The notes: a model not told the origin generated them from the letters alone. Shown: positions 16,312 through 25,210, counted from the first letter of the stretch. The stretch is 64,000 nucleotides of DNA from Alloyangia pacifica (GCF_900116195.1 NZ_FOZW01000008.1:186001-250000); one strand, 5' to 3'. Numbers and translations: made by a program.

Positions 16312-17736
16312 TTAGACCAGCATCACGTGCAGCAGCAGTGCCACCGAGAAGGACAGCATGATGGTGCCGGGCAGGGTGGTGACCCAGGCGATGAGGATGC
16401 GCGAGACGGTTTGCATCTGCATCCGGTCGCCCGAGGATTGCACCGCCCCGGCAACGCCCGAGGTCAGCACATGGGTTGTCGAGACCGGCGCGCTGCCGAA
16501 ATCCGCCGCCCCGATCGATGCCATGGCGGCGGCCTGCGCCGCCAGACCTTGCGCCGGGCTCATGTGCTTGTCGCCCATCTTTTCGCCCAGCGTCTCGACG
16601 ATGCGCTTGTAGCCGACCATCGTGCCGGCCCCCAGCGCGATGGCTGAGAGCATCACCAGCCATGTCGGCACCTTTTCGATCAGCCGGGACATCGCGTCAT
16701 AGGCATCGTTCAGCTTGCGCAGCTCCGAGGGGGTTAGGATCTCGGTCAGGAAGGGGTTGTCCAGCGCCTTGCCGAGTGCCTGATGCAGGTCGAGGATCTC
16801 GCTGCGGAAGCGGATGCGCTCCTCTTCCGTCACCACCTCTCCGGTGAAGTCGCGGTCGGCGACATCGCGCAGGTGCAGAAGCTGGGCACGGTAGAGCGCG
16901 GCGCGGGGCACCTCGGGGTCGGTGAGATGCGCATCGACCACGTCGCGCAGCTCGGCGATCACCTCGAGGGTGCGGCTGTAGCTGGCCTCGTGCCGCACCG
17001 GGTCGATGGCAAAGACGCCGGGCGCGAGCCCCATCAGCGCCATCAGCATGAGCCCGATGGATTTCTGCCCGTCGTTCGAGCCATGCAGGAAAGAGACCCC
17101 CGCGGCGCCGGCGATGAGGCTCAGGCGGATGCCTCCGGGCGGGCGGACGCCTTCGGCATGGGGGCGGTAGATCTCGGGGCTTCGGATGGTGAGGCGGATA
17201 AGCTTGTAGATCACCCAGGCCATCGCGAAGCCGAAGATCGGCGAGATCAGCAGAGTGACGAGGATCTTGCGGCCCTCGTGCAGGTTAAGCTGCTCGGCCA
17301 CCGGTGCGCCGACCAGCAGCGCATGGGCCATGGACACGCCGATCACCGCGCCGATGTAGGTATGCGTGGTGGAATTGGGAATGCCGTAGTACCACGTCGC
17401 GAGGTTCCAGCAGACCGCCGTGCCGATCAACGCGAGCATCAGGGCCGCCTCGTGCAGCGTGTTGATCCCGGCGATCATCTCCGTGGGCAGCAGGAAAACG
17501 ATCGAAAAGGCCACCGCCGTGCCGCCGAGGATCACTCCGAGGAAATTCATCACCGCCGCCATGACGATGGCCTGCACCGGTTTCAGCGAGTTCGAGTAGA
17601 TCACCGTGGCGACCGCGTTGGCGGCGTCGTGAAAGCCGTTCACCGCCTCCTGCAGCACGATCAGCGCGAAGACGAGGATCAGGGTGAGCGTGGCGGCTTG
17701 CGGCAGATTCCGGAGGATTTCCTCGGCAGCGGTCAT
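16312..17736 (-). CDS. inorganic phosphate transporter, PiT family
   Basis: 474 residues, about ten transmembrane helices. Both PiT signature halves are clear: GFHDAANAVAT near residue 34 with PNSTTHTYIGAV, and FLHGSNDGQKSIG near 215 with PVSTTHVLTSG near 420. A soluble loop of about 130 residues (roughly 240-370) lies between the halves and is rich in charged residues. PiT permeases take up metal-phosphate complexes with protons at low affinity. It is transcribed away from the bactofilin-like gene and converges on the AspT-type gene; no phoU-like gene (the usual partner) is adjacent. Confidence 0.93.
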   Translation of the reverse strand: MTAAEEILRNLPQAATLTLILVFALIVLQEAVNGFHDAANAVATVIYSNSLKPVQAIVMAAVMNFLGVILGGTAVAFSIVFLLPTEMIAGINTLHEAALMLALIGTAVCWNLATWYYGIPNSTTHTYIGAVIGVSMAHALLVGAPVAEQLNLHEGRKILVTLLISPIFGFAMAWVIYKLIRLTIRSPEIYRPHAEGVRPPGGIRLSLIAGAAGVSFLHGSNDGQKSIGLMLMALMGLAPGVFAIDPVRHEASYSRTLEVIAELRDVVDAHLTDPEVPRAALYRAQLLHLRDVADRDFTGEVVTEEERIRFRSEILDLHQALGKALDNPFLTEILTPSELRKLNDAYDAMSRLIEKVPTWLVMLSAIALGAGTMVGYKRIVETLGEKMGDKHMSPAQGLAAQAAAMASIGAADFGSAPVSTTHVLTSGVAGAVQSSGDRMQMQTVSRILIAWVTTLPGTIMLSFSVALLLHVMLV

Positions 17737-18011
17737 CGGGCAGTCCGTTCTTCAATCGGGTCTTCGGAAATATGGCCGCGGGGCAGGGGGCGGGCGCGGC
17801 AGGAGAAATAATGCAATCGCGGAGCAGGCTAGTGAGGTAGGCGAGTCGGCGAAAGCCTCATCTGCCCGGCACAGCGGGGCAGGGAGGCAGCCGAACATTG
17901 CAGTGCGCTCGGTGGGGCAGGGGCCCATGGGCCCCTTGCATTGACCTGTCGCAAGGCGGAGGGGCGAAAGGCGACCCTAGGGTAGCGGGACTCGCGAGAG
18001 GGAGAGGACCC
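17737..18011. other. divergent intergenic region, PiT and bactofilin-like genes
   Basis: No gene seen. It must carry both promoters. It contains an 18-bp perfect palindrome at 17919-17936, and the GAGAGGGAGAGGA ribosome-binding site of the downstream gene. Confidence 0.55.
17919..17936. promoter_or_regulatory. 18-bp perfect palindrome centred on CCATGG
   Basis: AGGGGCCCATGGGCCCCT is symmetrical over its whole length and sits about 75 bases before the bactofilin-like start and 180 bases before the PiT start. It could be an operator for either gene; no matching second copy was found in the window. Confidence 0.35.
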
Positions 18012-19127
18012 ATGCGACGACTGCGACTGTGTGCCGTGCTGGCCGCCTGCCTGCTCTCGGGCCCCGCTCTGGCGGAGGACGGGGGGACAGCTTTCGACAT
18101 CGGCGCGGATGCCTTCCGCGCGGGCCGGGCGGTGGCGCTCGAACGTCCCGGCACGGATGATCTGTTCATGGCCGGCGAGACCGTCTCGGTGAGCGAGGAC
18201 ATCTCGGGCTCGGCGCATCTGGCCGGGCGCGAAGTGACGGTGGACGCCGCGGTGGGCGGCGACCTTTACGCCGCGGGCGAGCGGATCACGCTGCGCGGCG
18301 CTGTGTCGGGCGACGCCACGCTCTTCGGTCGGGCGCTGCGCGTGGCAGGAGTTGGCGGCGACCTGCGCGCAGCGGGATCGGAGCTGGAGATTGACGGCCC
18401 TGTGTCCGGCTACGCGATGCTGGCGGGCGAAGAGGTCCGCTTCGACGCGCAGGTTTCGGGCGACGTCAGTCTCGCGGCGGAGCGGGTGGACTGGGGTGAG
18501 GCGGCCCGCATCGGCGGGCAGCTGACGGTCTACGAGAAGACACCCGGCACGCTGGAGGTGCCGGAGGGGGTGGCCGCCGAAAGCCGCATCGTGCGCCGCG
18601 AGGTCGAGGACTGGGACGGTCCGCGGCCGCCGGACTGGCACCGCGCCGTCGTCGGCTTCTTGCTCGGGGTGGTGGGTATCGCCGCGCTCGGTGCGCTGAT
18701 CGCCGCGCTGGTGCCCGAGCGGCTGGCCGAGATGCGGCGGCAGATCCTCGAGCGGCCGTTCCACACGCTCTGGCTGGGGTTCGTGACGCAATCGGCGGTG
18801 ATCGGGGCGGGCGTGCTCTTTGCTTTGACACTGATCGGCCTGCTTCTGACACCGGCGATGGTGCTACTTGCGGTCGCGGGGGGCTTTGCCGGCTACGTGG
18901 TGGCCGCCTATGCCTTCGGCGTGGGCCTGTTCCTCGCCTTCGGACGCGATGAGCCGCGGAGCATCGGCGAGCGCTCCGCCGCGGCAGGGCTCGGGGCGCT
19001 GGTGGCGGGCGTGATCGGGCTGATCCCCTTCCTCGGCTGGCTCTTCGTGCTGGCGCTGGTGCTGACCGGCGTAGGGGCGATCACCCTGCGTGTCATCCGC
19101 CCGGCGTTCTTTGTCGGCGACGAATAG
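18012..19127 (+). CDS. exported protein with bactofilin-like repeats and C-terminal membrane region
   Basis: 371 residues. A signal peptide (LRLCAVLAACLLSGPALA) is followed by about 170 residues of short beta-helix repeats (GDLYAAGERITLRGAVSGDATLFGRAL style), as in polymer-forming cytoskeletal proteins of the bactofilin type. After residue 215 there are four to five hydrophobic helices (VVGFLLGVVGIAALGALIAAL, VIGAGVLFALTLIGLLL, LGALVAGVIGLIPFLGWLFVLALVL). The start is chosen at the ATG after a strong GAGAGGGAGAGGA site. Such proteins are found widely in Proteobacteria without a settled function; a periplasmic beta-helix scaffold anchored in the membrane is the structural inference. Confidence 0.8.
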   Translation: MRRLRLCAVLAACLLSGPALAEDGGTAFDIGADAFRAGRAVALERPGTDDLFMAGETVSVSEDISGSAHLAGREVTVDAAVGGDLYAAGERITLRGAVSGDATLFGRALRVAGVGGDLRAAGSELEIDGPVSGYAMLAGEEVRFDAQVSGDVSLAAERVDWGEAARIGGQLTVYEKTPGTLEVPEGVAAESRIVRREVEDWDGPRPPDWHRAVVGFLLGVVGIAALGALIAALVPERLAEMRRQILERPFHTLWLGFVTQSAVIGAGVLFALTLIGLLLTPAMVLLAVAGGFAGYVVAAYAFGVGLFLAFGRDEPRSIGERSAAAGLGALVAGVIGLIPFLGWLFVLALVLTGVGAITLRVIRPAFFVGDE

Positions 19128-19315
19128 CGCGCGGCCCCCGGTCGGTTCGGCCGGTCTGGCCTGCTGACACGGAGCGGGCGATTCACGTCGCGGCGGATCC
19201 GTGTTACCCTGTGGCTGGGCAAGGAACCCGGACAAGTACCTGTCGCAGCGTTTCGCGACGCCGAAGGCATTGTCTTGGCGCTGCCGCGGGGCAGCCTATT
19301 CCTGGGGGAATTTCC

Positions 19316-19921
19316 ATGTCCTATTCCATCGAAGGGGACCTTCTCGAGGTCTGCAATTGCAACGTGCTCTGCCCGTGCTGGATCGGCGAGGATCCGGACA
19401 ACGGCTACTGCGACGCGACGCTGGCCTATCGGATCAACTCCGGCGAGGTCGACGGCGTCGACATGAGCGGCGTGGTCATCGCCGGGGTCGGCAAGATCCC
19501 GGGCAACGTGCTCGACGGCAACTGGAAGCGCCAGCTCTACATCGACGCCAGCGCCAGCAACGAGCAGAGCGCTGCGGCGATCGACCTGCTGCAGGGGCGC
19601 AGGGGCGGGCCGCTGGCCGATCTGGCGCAGCTGATCGGCGAGGACCTGGAGCCGAAGCGGGCGGAGATCACCTTCACCCTCGTCGAGGGCAAGGGGATGC
19701 TGAAGATCGACGGCGTGCTCGAGGCCGAGATGGAGCCTTACCGCGGCCCCACCGGCGAAGTCACCACGCTGAACGAGAGCATCTTCACCACCATTCCCGG
19801 CGCTCCGGCCTATGTCTCCAAGGCCGAGTATTTCCGGCTGAACGACCCGGGCGTGGGGATCGATCTCGACATCGAGAAGACCAACGCCATCCAGGGTTCG
19901 TTCCGCTTCGAATCCGCCTGA
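19316..19921 (+). CDS. DUF1326-family protein with Cys-rich N terminus
   Basis: 201 residues beginning MSYSIEGDLLEVCNCNVLCPCW. The CxCxxxCPC motif near residues 13-21 is the hallmark of DUF1326 and looks like a metal or redox site. A further cysteine (GYC) follows after ten residues. The rest is a beta-rich domain ending IQGSFRFESA. There is no signal peptide, so it is predicted to be cytosolic. It is followed ten bases later by a DUF2182 membrane protein; the two families occur together in many genomes, which points to a joint, possibly metal-related, role that has not been established. Confidence 0.85.
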   Translation: MSYSIEGDLLEVCNCNVLCPCWIGEDPDNGYCDATLAYRINSGEVDGVDMSGVVIAGVGKIPGNVLDGNWKRQLYIDASASNEQSAAAIDLLQGRRGGPLADLAQLIGEDLEPKRAEITFTLVEGKGMLKIDGVLEAEMEPYRGPTGEVTTLNESIFTTIPGAPAYVSKAEYFRLNDPGVGIDLDIEKTNAIQGSFRFESA

Positions 19922-19931
19922 CTGCGGGCCG

Positions 19932-20726
19932 ATGCGGAGCCTCTATCACCGCCGCGCCTTTTACGGCTTCGGCCTGTCGCTGGCGGCGCTGGCCTGGCTG
20001 CTGCTCTGGGTCTGGTCGCAGAGCCCCTACGGGCGTTACCTCGAGCACGGCGACTGGATGCAGATCGGCCTCGCGGGTGCGATCTGCGCGGCGCTGCCCT
20101 TTGGCGAGTCGCTTCTGCCCGCGGCGCTCTACGTGCTGGGCTGGGTTTTGATGCTCGGGGCGATGATGCTGCCGACGACCCTGCCGATCCTCGACGTCTA
20201 CGCACGGCTGGTACGGCGCAGGCGCGACCGGCTGGCGCTGATCGGGCTGGTGATCTGCGGCTACCTCGGAGCCTGGATGGTCTTTGGCGCGGTGGCGCAT
20301 CTGGCGGATCTGGGACTGGTTGCGCTGGTGCGCCGCAGCGACTGGCTGACCTTCAACGGTTGGGCGCTGGGGGCGGCGGTGATCGCCGGGGCGGGGGTGT
20401 TCCAGTTCTCCGATCTGAAGCGCCGCTGCCTCGAACGCTGCCGCATGCCGATGAGCTTCGTCATCGAGCACTGGCAGGGCCGTAGGGAGTATCGTAACGC
20501 GTTGCGCCTCGGCTGGCGGCATGGGCTGTTCTGCGTCGGCTGCTGCTGGGCGCTGATGTTGCTGATGTTCGTCGTCGGCACCGGCAACCTTGGCTGGATG
20601 CTGCTGCTCGGCGCGGTGATGGCGGTGGAGAAGAACTTTGCCTGGGGGCGGAGGATCAGCACGCCGCTCGGTATCGCGCTGCTCGGCTGGAGCGGTGCGG
20701 TGGTGCTGGCGAACACGGGGGTCTGA
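19932..20726 (+). CDS. DUF2182-family integral membrane protein
   Basis: 264 residues with about seven hydrophobic helices. The family signature is LGWVLMLGAMMLPTTLPIL (W...MxxAMMxP), and a second conserved set is YQ/FQFSDLKRRCLERCRMP with paired cysteines followed by GWRHGLFCVGCCWALM. These Cys and Met positions explain the family description as predicted metal-binding integral membrane proteins. Start is the ATG ten bases after the DUF1326 stop. The pair is probably one transcription unit. It converges on rsgA with nine bases between stops. Confidence 0.85.
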   Translation: MRSLYHRRAFYGFGLSLAALAWLLLWVWSQSPYGRYLEHGDWMQIGLAGAICAALPFGESLLPAALYVLGWVLMLGAMMLPTTLPILDVYARLVRRRRDRLALIGLVICGYLGAWMVFGAVAHLADLGLVALVRRSDWLTFNGWALGAAVIAGAGVFQFSDLKRRCLERCRMPMSFVIEHWQGRREYRNALRLGWRHGLFCVGCCWALMLLMFVVGTGNLGWMLLLGAVMAVEKNFAWGRRISTPLGIALLGWSGAVVLANTGV

Positions 20727-20735
20727 GGCCGTCCC

Positions 20736-21821
20736 TCAGCGCTTCTGGCGCGATTTCTGCTTCATCACGCCGCGCACCATCTTGCCGAAGGCGCGGTCCT
20801 TCTCGCGGCGCTCGGAGAGGCTGGCGGAGTTGAACGCGTCCTCTGCCTTCAGCTTGCGCCAGCGGGCGAGGCGCGGTGCGTCGATCTGGCCCGCGTCGAG
20901 CGCCGTGCGCACCGCGCAGCCCGGCTCGGTCTCATGCGCGCAGTCGCGGAACCGGCAGCCCGCCGCCAGCTCCTCGATATCCTCGAAAAGCTCGGCGATC
21001 CCGGCAGCGGCATCGGTCAGTTGCAGCTCGCGCATGCCCGGCGTGTCGAGCAGCAGGCAGCCCCCGGGGACCGGGTGCAGCTCGCGGTGGGTAGTGGTGT
21101 GGCGGCCCTTGGCGTCGTCCTCGCGGATGGCCTGCGTGGCGATCGCCAGCGAGCCCGCCAGCGCATTGGTCAGCGTCGACTTGCCCACCCCCGAGGAGCC
21201 GACGAAGGCGACGGTCCGTCCGGGGCGGCACCACTCCGCCAGCTCGCGCGCCGGGGCTTCTCCGCGGGCGTCGAGCGCCACGACGGGTACCCGGTCCGAG
21301 AGGCCGCGCGCCTCTTCCACGTAGGGCGCGGGATCCGGCACGAGGTCGGTCTTGGTCAGCAGGATGACCGGCTCGATGCCAGCATCGAAGGCGAGCGCCA
21401 GGTAGCGCTCAAGCCGGGCCGGATTGAAATCCTGGTTGCAGGAGGTGACGACGAAGAGCGTGTCGATATTGGCGGCGATCAGCTGCACCTGCCAGTCATG
21501 ACCGGGCGCGCGGCGCTTGATCAGGCTCGCGCGGTCCAGCACGCGGCTGTTGCGGGGCAGGGCGCGGTCGAACAGCAGCCAGTCGCCGACCGTGGCTTCC
21601 GGCCCCGGGGGGATCAGCTCTTCGATGCCGTCTCCGGCCACCTGGAGCCCGCTGCGGTGCACCGAGAGCACCCGAACCGGCGGTGTTTCGGTCAGCGCCT
21701 CGGCGTCGATCTGCTGCGCGAAGAACGGCCGCCAGCCCAGCGACTCGAGCGCCGTCAGCGCGCGGTCCGAGGGCTGCGAGGCGGAAGCGCCGGGAAGGAA
21801 AGCCGAATAGTCACGGACCAT
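20736..21821 (-). CDS. rsgA: ribosome small-subunit-dependent GTPase A
   Basis: 361 residues, full length. N-terminal OB-fold region, then a circularly permuted GTPase with TKTD (G4, LLTKTDL), VALDAR (G5-like), the P loop GSSGVGKST (G1) and DTPGMRE (G3). The C-terminal zinc-knuckle ligands are visible as CRFRDCAHETEPGC. RsgA checks maturation of the 30S subunit. Finding it on a repABC replicon suggests a second copy or a chromid-like replicon. Confidence 0.95.
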   Translation of the reverse strand: MVRDYSAFLPGASASQPSDRALTALESLGWRPFFAQQIDAEALTETPPVRVLSVHRSGLQVAGDGIEELIPPGPEATVGDWLLFDRALPRNSRVLDRASLIKRRAPGHDWQVQLIAANIDTLFVVTSCNQDFNPARLERYLALAFDAGIEPVILLTKTDLVPDPAPYVEEARGLSDRVPVVALDARGEAPARELAEWCRPGRTVAFVGSSGVGKSTLTNALAGSLAIATQAIREDDAKGRHTTTHRELHPVPGGCLLLDTPGMRELQLTDAAAGIAELFEDIEELAAGCRFRDCAHETEPGCAVRTALDAGQIDAPRLARWRKLKAEDAFNSASLSERREKDRAFGKMVRGVMKQKSRQKR

Positions 21822-22100
21822 GATGTGCTCTGTTCACGCAGGAGAAGACCCCGAAGACAATGACACATGCGGGCACCCGCAGGAACTGTTTCGGTGCGGC
21901 ACCTCGTTGCGGCGCGGGATCTGTGTCGCGGCGGCTCCGGGCCGGTGCCGCCGCTGCCGCATTTCGCGATCTTCGGGCTGCGCGAAGAACCGCCGATAGG
22001 CAGCGGTGAGTTGACGCTTTGGTCGGGGAGGCGCACTCTGTAGGGACATTTTTTCGATGTTAATTCATTTCTGTGATTTCCTATACGAGAGGGCAATAAA
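21822..22100. other. intergenic region before the FG-GAP protein gene
   Basis: No gene seen. The last 70 bases turn AT-rich (TTTTTTCGATGTTAATTC) and end in GAGAGGG, a good ribosome-binding site for the next gene. A TTGACG at about 22012 is a possible -35 box. The change in base composition continues into the first codons of the gene downstream. Confidence 0.5.
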
Positions 22101-24236
22101 ATGCCTCACATATATTCCGCTTCATCGATATTCAATTTTCCGGATTTCGCTTTTAGCGCGGAAATTGCCCCCGGATTGACCGAAGCCGAGGATTTGTCGA
22201 TCGCGACGGGATTCTCCGCGGTCACAAACCCTCATGCCTCTGCCGGGTCCTATCTTCAGGCGACGGCAGCCGCGTCGCGGGCGGGTGGGGTATTTTCCGG
22301 GCCAGCCGGACTTTATGATCTTAAACTGAGCTATTTCGATGAAACGGATGGGGTCTCCTATATCGAGATTCTGGTGAATGGCGCGGTGGTTGCAGCTTTC
22401 GATTGGGACAGCCCGAGCGGCACGGTCATCGTGACCGGGGCGGCGGCGGCCGACTATTCGGTCGCTGGGCTGGTGCTGGCACCCGGCGACGTGATCGAGC
22501 TGCGCGGTGCACAGGACGGCGGCGAGCCGCTGCGCACCGATGCGCTCGAAATCACCGCCTCGGCCACTCCGGCCATCGGCGAGAGCTTCGTGATCGAGGC
22601 CGAGGATCTCCAGATCCTCTCGGGCTTTTCCATCGGCAACAATGGCGCGGCCTCGGGCGGGCAGACGCTGCAGCACCTCGGCGGCGGCACCGCGCGGGCG
22701 AGCTATACCGTGCAGCAGGAGGGGGCCTTCGATCTGACGGTAGGTTACTTCGATGAGACCGACGGGGTGTCCTGGCTGCAAGTTCTGGTCAACGGCGAGA
22801 TCGTGGCGGATTTCGACTGGGACGCGGCGAGCGGCGCGTCGATCGCCAGCACCGCCAGCCGGGCAACGCATCTGATCGAGGGGCTGGAACTGGAGGTTGG
22901 CGACGTCATCGAACTGGTGGGGCAGGGCGACGGCGGCGAGCCGTTGCGCGTCGACTACCTCGAGTTCACCTCGGCGGCACCCGTCTCCGGCACGCCGCCG
23001 GACCTTTGGTACTACCGCGACGGCGAGATTCATGTGGCGCTGAACGACGGTGCCAGCAATTTCACCGAGCTCGCCACCGGTATCGCCGCGCCGACGAGTT
23101 ACTCTCAGGCGCGGCACTACGCGGTGGACGTGGATGGGGACGGCGACCTCGATTTCCTCGAGGTCGCTTTTCCGGACCCAGCGTCCCCGCTGCCCGATCC
23201 GACCCCCGACGAGCTGATCTTCAACCTGAGCACCAGGGTTTACGAGAACGACGGCGCGGGTGGCTTCAGCACTGCAAGCGCGGTCACCGAACCCTTCGTC
23301 ATCCCGATCGACAGCGTCTATGGTGAGAACGCCGACGAGCTTCGGTATATTCTCAACTTCGGAGATGCCGGCGATCTCGATGGCGACGGTGACATCGATT
23401 TCACCGCGACCTCGGTTGCCGGGCAGGAGCTGATCCTGTTTCTCAACGACGGCGACGACAGCTTCACCAAGACCGTGGTGCCCTTTCCGCCGGAATTTAC
23501 GTGGGGCGAGCTGACCGAGGGCGGGGCGGATGTCTATCTGTCGGACATCAACGCAGATGGCATCCTCGATCTGCTTTTCAGCATCGACTGGGAGTTCAGC
23601 AACACGCTGATCATGATCTCGGACGGGGCGGGGGGCTATGATGTGACCGGCCTCTACGGCGCCAGCGATGACGGCAACGGCCTGCAGATCCCGGCGGACC
23701 TGGACAACGACGGCGATCTCGACGTGCTCTTCGTGGCGGTCAGCGACGGTGGCGGCATCTACGCCTATCTCAGCGACGGCACCGGCGCGCGGCAGGATCC
23801 GGGCGGGTTCTACGCCTCGCTGGTGAACTCCGAGCTGAACGGCGTGGGGCTGCTGCAGGTCGGTGATTTCGACGGCACGCCGGGGGTGGAAATGGTCAGC
23901 GCCTCGATCGACGATCCGGGTGCGGGGCTGGACCCGGGCCTGCGGGTGATCGACTTCGTTCCGGTCGGGGATTCGGTCGACATGGTCGAGCTCTCGCTCG
24001 ATCCCACGATCACCGGGCAGCTCACGGCGCAGGGAGATTTCGACGGTGACGGCGATCTCGACCTGATCCTGGCGACGCAGGACACCGCTCCGGAAAGCGG
24101 GATTTACCTTCTGCTCAATGACGGCACCGGTAATTTCACCCTTGCCGACGAGGTGGTGCCGACCTTCACCGGTCTCGGGCCCAGTTCCTTCCCCTTGGTG
24201 AGCGCCGGGGAATTCGGCGATCTGCCGATCGCCTGA
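22101..24236 (+). CDS. large FG-GAP/VCBS-type protein with two tandem carbohydrate-binding-like modules
   Basis: 711 residues. Two homologous modules at about 25-150 and 165-292 each begin with EAEDL, contain YFDETDGVS and end with GDVIEL...GGEPLR.D.LE.T; this resembles the CBM/malectin-like beta-sandwich fold. From about 300 to 690 there are FG-GAP repeats with at least five calcium-loop motifs of the DxDxDGDxD kind (DVDGDGDLDF, DLDGDGDIDF, DLDNDGDLDV, DFDGDGDLDL). No N-terminal signal peptide and no RTX GGxGxD nonapeptides are seen, so the export route is unclear; a type I signal at the C terminus is possible. The first 20 codons are AT-rich compared with the rest. It is followed by a strong terminator. 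Confidence 0.8.
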   Translation: MPHIYSASSIFNFPDFAFSAEIAPGLTEAEDLSIATGFSAVTNPHASAGSYLQATAAASRAGGVFSGPAGLYDLKLSYFDETDGVSYIEILVNGAVVAAFDWDSPSGTVIVTGAAAADYSVAGLVLAPGDVIELRGAQDGGEPLRTDALEITASATPAIGESFVIEAEDLQILSGFSIGNNGAASGGQTLQHLGGGTARASYTVQQEGAFDLTVGYFDETDGVSWLQVLVNGEIVADFDWDAASGASIASTASRATHLIEGLELEVGDVIELVGQGDGGEPLRVDYLEFTSAAPVSGTPPDLWYYRDGEIHVALNDGASNFTELATGIAAPTSYSQARHYAVDVDGDGDLDFLEVAFPDPASPLPDPTPDELIFNLSTRVYENDGAGGFSTASAVTEPFVIPIDSVYGENADELRYILNFGDAGDLDGDGDIDFTATSVAGQELILFLNDGDDSFTKTVVPFPPEFTWGELTEGGADVYLSDINADGILDLLFSIDWEFSNTLIMISDGAGGYDVTGLYGASDDGNGLQIPADLDNDGDLDVLFVAVSDGGGIYAYLSDGTGARQDPGGFYASLVNSELNGVGLLQVGDFDGTPGVEMVSASIDDPGAGLDPGLRVIDFVPVGDSVDMVELSLDPTITGQLTAQGDFDGDGDLDLILATQDTAPESGIYLLLNDGTGNFTLADEVVPTFTGLGPSSFPLVSAGEFGDLPIA

Positions 24237-24305
24237 GATGAGTTGCGGGGGCTCGGTTGCGGAACCGGGTACCACGCGGGGACGGGGGCACCGCACCCCC
24301 GGGAG

Positions 24306-24338
24306 CCGGCCGCGCCATGGCGCGGCCGGTATTCTTTT
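24306..24338 (+). terminator. rho-independent terminator after the FG-GAP gene
   Basis: A perfect 24-bp palindrome (arm CCGGCCGCGC, loop CATG) followed by TATTCTTTT, 70 bases after the stop of the FG-GAP gene. Confidence 0.85.
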
Positions 24339-24391
24339 GCGCGCGGGCACAGGCGCTTGCGCGGAGGGCGTGGGGGTGCCACCGTCCCGGC

Positions 24392-25207
24392 ATGACCCGC
24401 CCCGAGACCGACCGGAGCCATACCAGGGAGATGCTCCTGCACGACCTGCGCCAGATGGGCGTGCACCCCGGCGACGGGCTCTTCGTGCATGCCTCGATGC
24501 GCGCCATCGGCCCGGTCACGGGCGGGGCGGGCGCGGTGGTCGAGGCGTTGCTGGGGGCGGTCGGGCCGGAGGGGCTGGTGGCCATGCCGGGGTTTTCCTC
24601 GGAGGCCTACTTCCCCTCAGAACTGTCGCGCGAGGCTCTTTCGGCAGGGGCCGTGGCCGGGATCGAGTCGGCGGTGCCGGGGTTCGACCCGCAGCGCTCG
24701 CCGGCGGACGGCATGGGGGTGATCGCCGAGACGTTCCGACTCTGGCCCGGGACCCTGCGCAGCGATCACCCGGCGGTGTCGGTCTGCTTGAACGGGTGCG
24801 ATGCCGCAGGCTACCGCGCCCCGCACGCGCTGGCCTGGGCCTGCGGGCCGGGCACGCCGTTGGATCACCTGCGGGCACGGCCGGGGATGAAGTTGCTGCT
24901 GATCGGGGTGGACTGGACCCGCTGCTCGGCGCTGCACACGGCCGAGACGCTAGCGGCGCACCGGCGCACGAAGTTGCGCCGTTTCAAGACCGGCCCGGGC
25001 GACGCGCCCTGGTGCGAGACGCCGGACGTGGCGGACGACATGGGGCGGCTGTTCCCGGGGGCTGGCGCGGCCCTCGAGGCAACGGGCGCAGTCCGGAAGG
25101 CGCTGCTGGGGCAGGCGCAGTGCCGGCTCTGCGGCTACGCCGAACTGATCGATTTCGCGGCCGGCTGGATCGATGCCGCCAACGCGGCGAGCGGGGCGCG
25201 GGACTGA
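24392..25207 (+). CDS. AAC(3)-family aminoglycoside N-acetyltransferase-like protein
   Basis: 271 residues, the usual length for the Antibiotic_NAT (AAC(3)) fold. Matching features: PGDGLFVHASMRAIGPVTGGAGAVVEALL at 27-56, LVAMPGFSSEAYFP, PADGMGVIAETFRLWPG, RSDHPAVSVCLNG and GTPLDHLRARPGMKLLLIGVDW, with conserved His in SDHP. An upstream in-frame ATG at 24257 is rejected because that part covers the terminator. Family members acetylate the 3-amino group of 2-deoxystreptamine antibiotics or act on other amino substrates; chromosomal or environmental copies often have unknown substrates, so resistance should not be assumed. Confidence 0.85.
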   Translation: MTRPETDRSHTREMLLHDLRQMGVHPGDGLFVHASMRAIGPVTGGAGAVVEALLGAVGPEGLVAMPGFSSEAYFPSELSREALSAGAVAGIESAVPGFDPQRSPADGMGVIAETFRLWPGTLRSDHPAVSVCLNGCDAAGYRAPHALAWACGPGTPLDHLRARPGMKLLLIGVDWTRCSALHTAETLAAHRRTKLRRFKTGPGDAPWCETPDVADDMGRLFPGAGAALEATGAVRKALLGQAQCRLCGYAELIDFAAGWIDAANAASGARD

Positions 25208-25210
25208 GCC

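Noticed and set aside
22122-24350. 742-codon minus-strand frame opposite the FG-GAP gene
   Set aside because: Mirror of the GC-rich coding strand, His/Arg/Gln-biased, no domain; the plus strand has clear duplicated modules.
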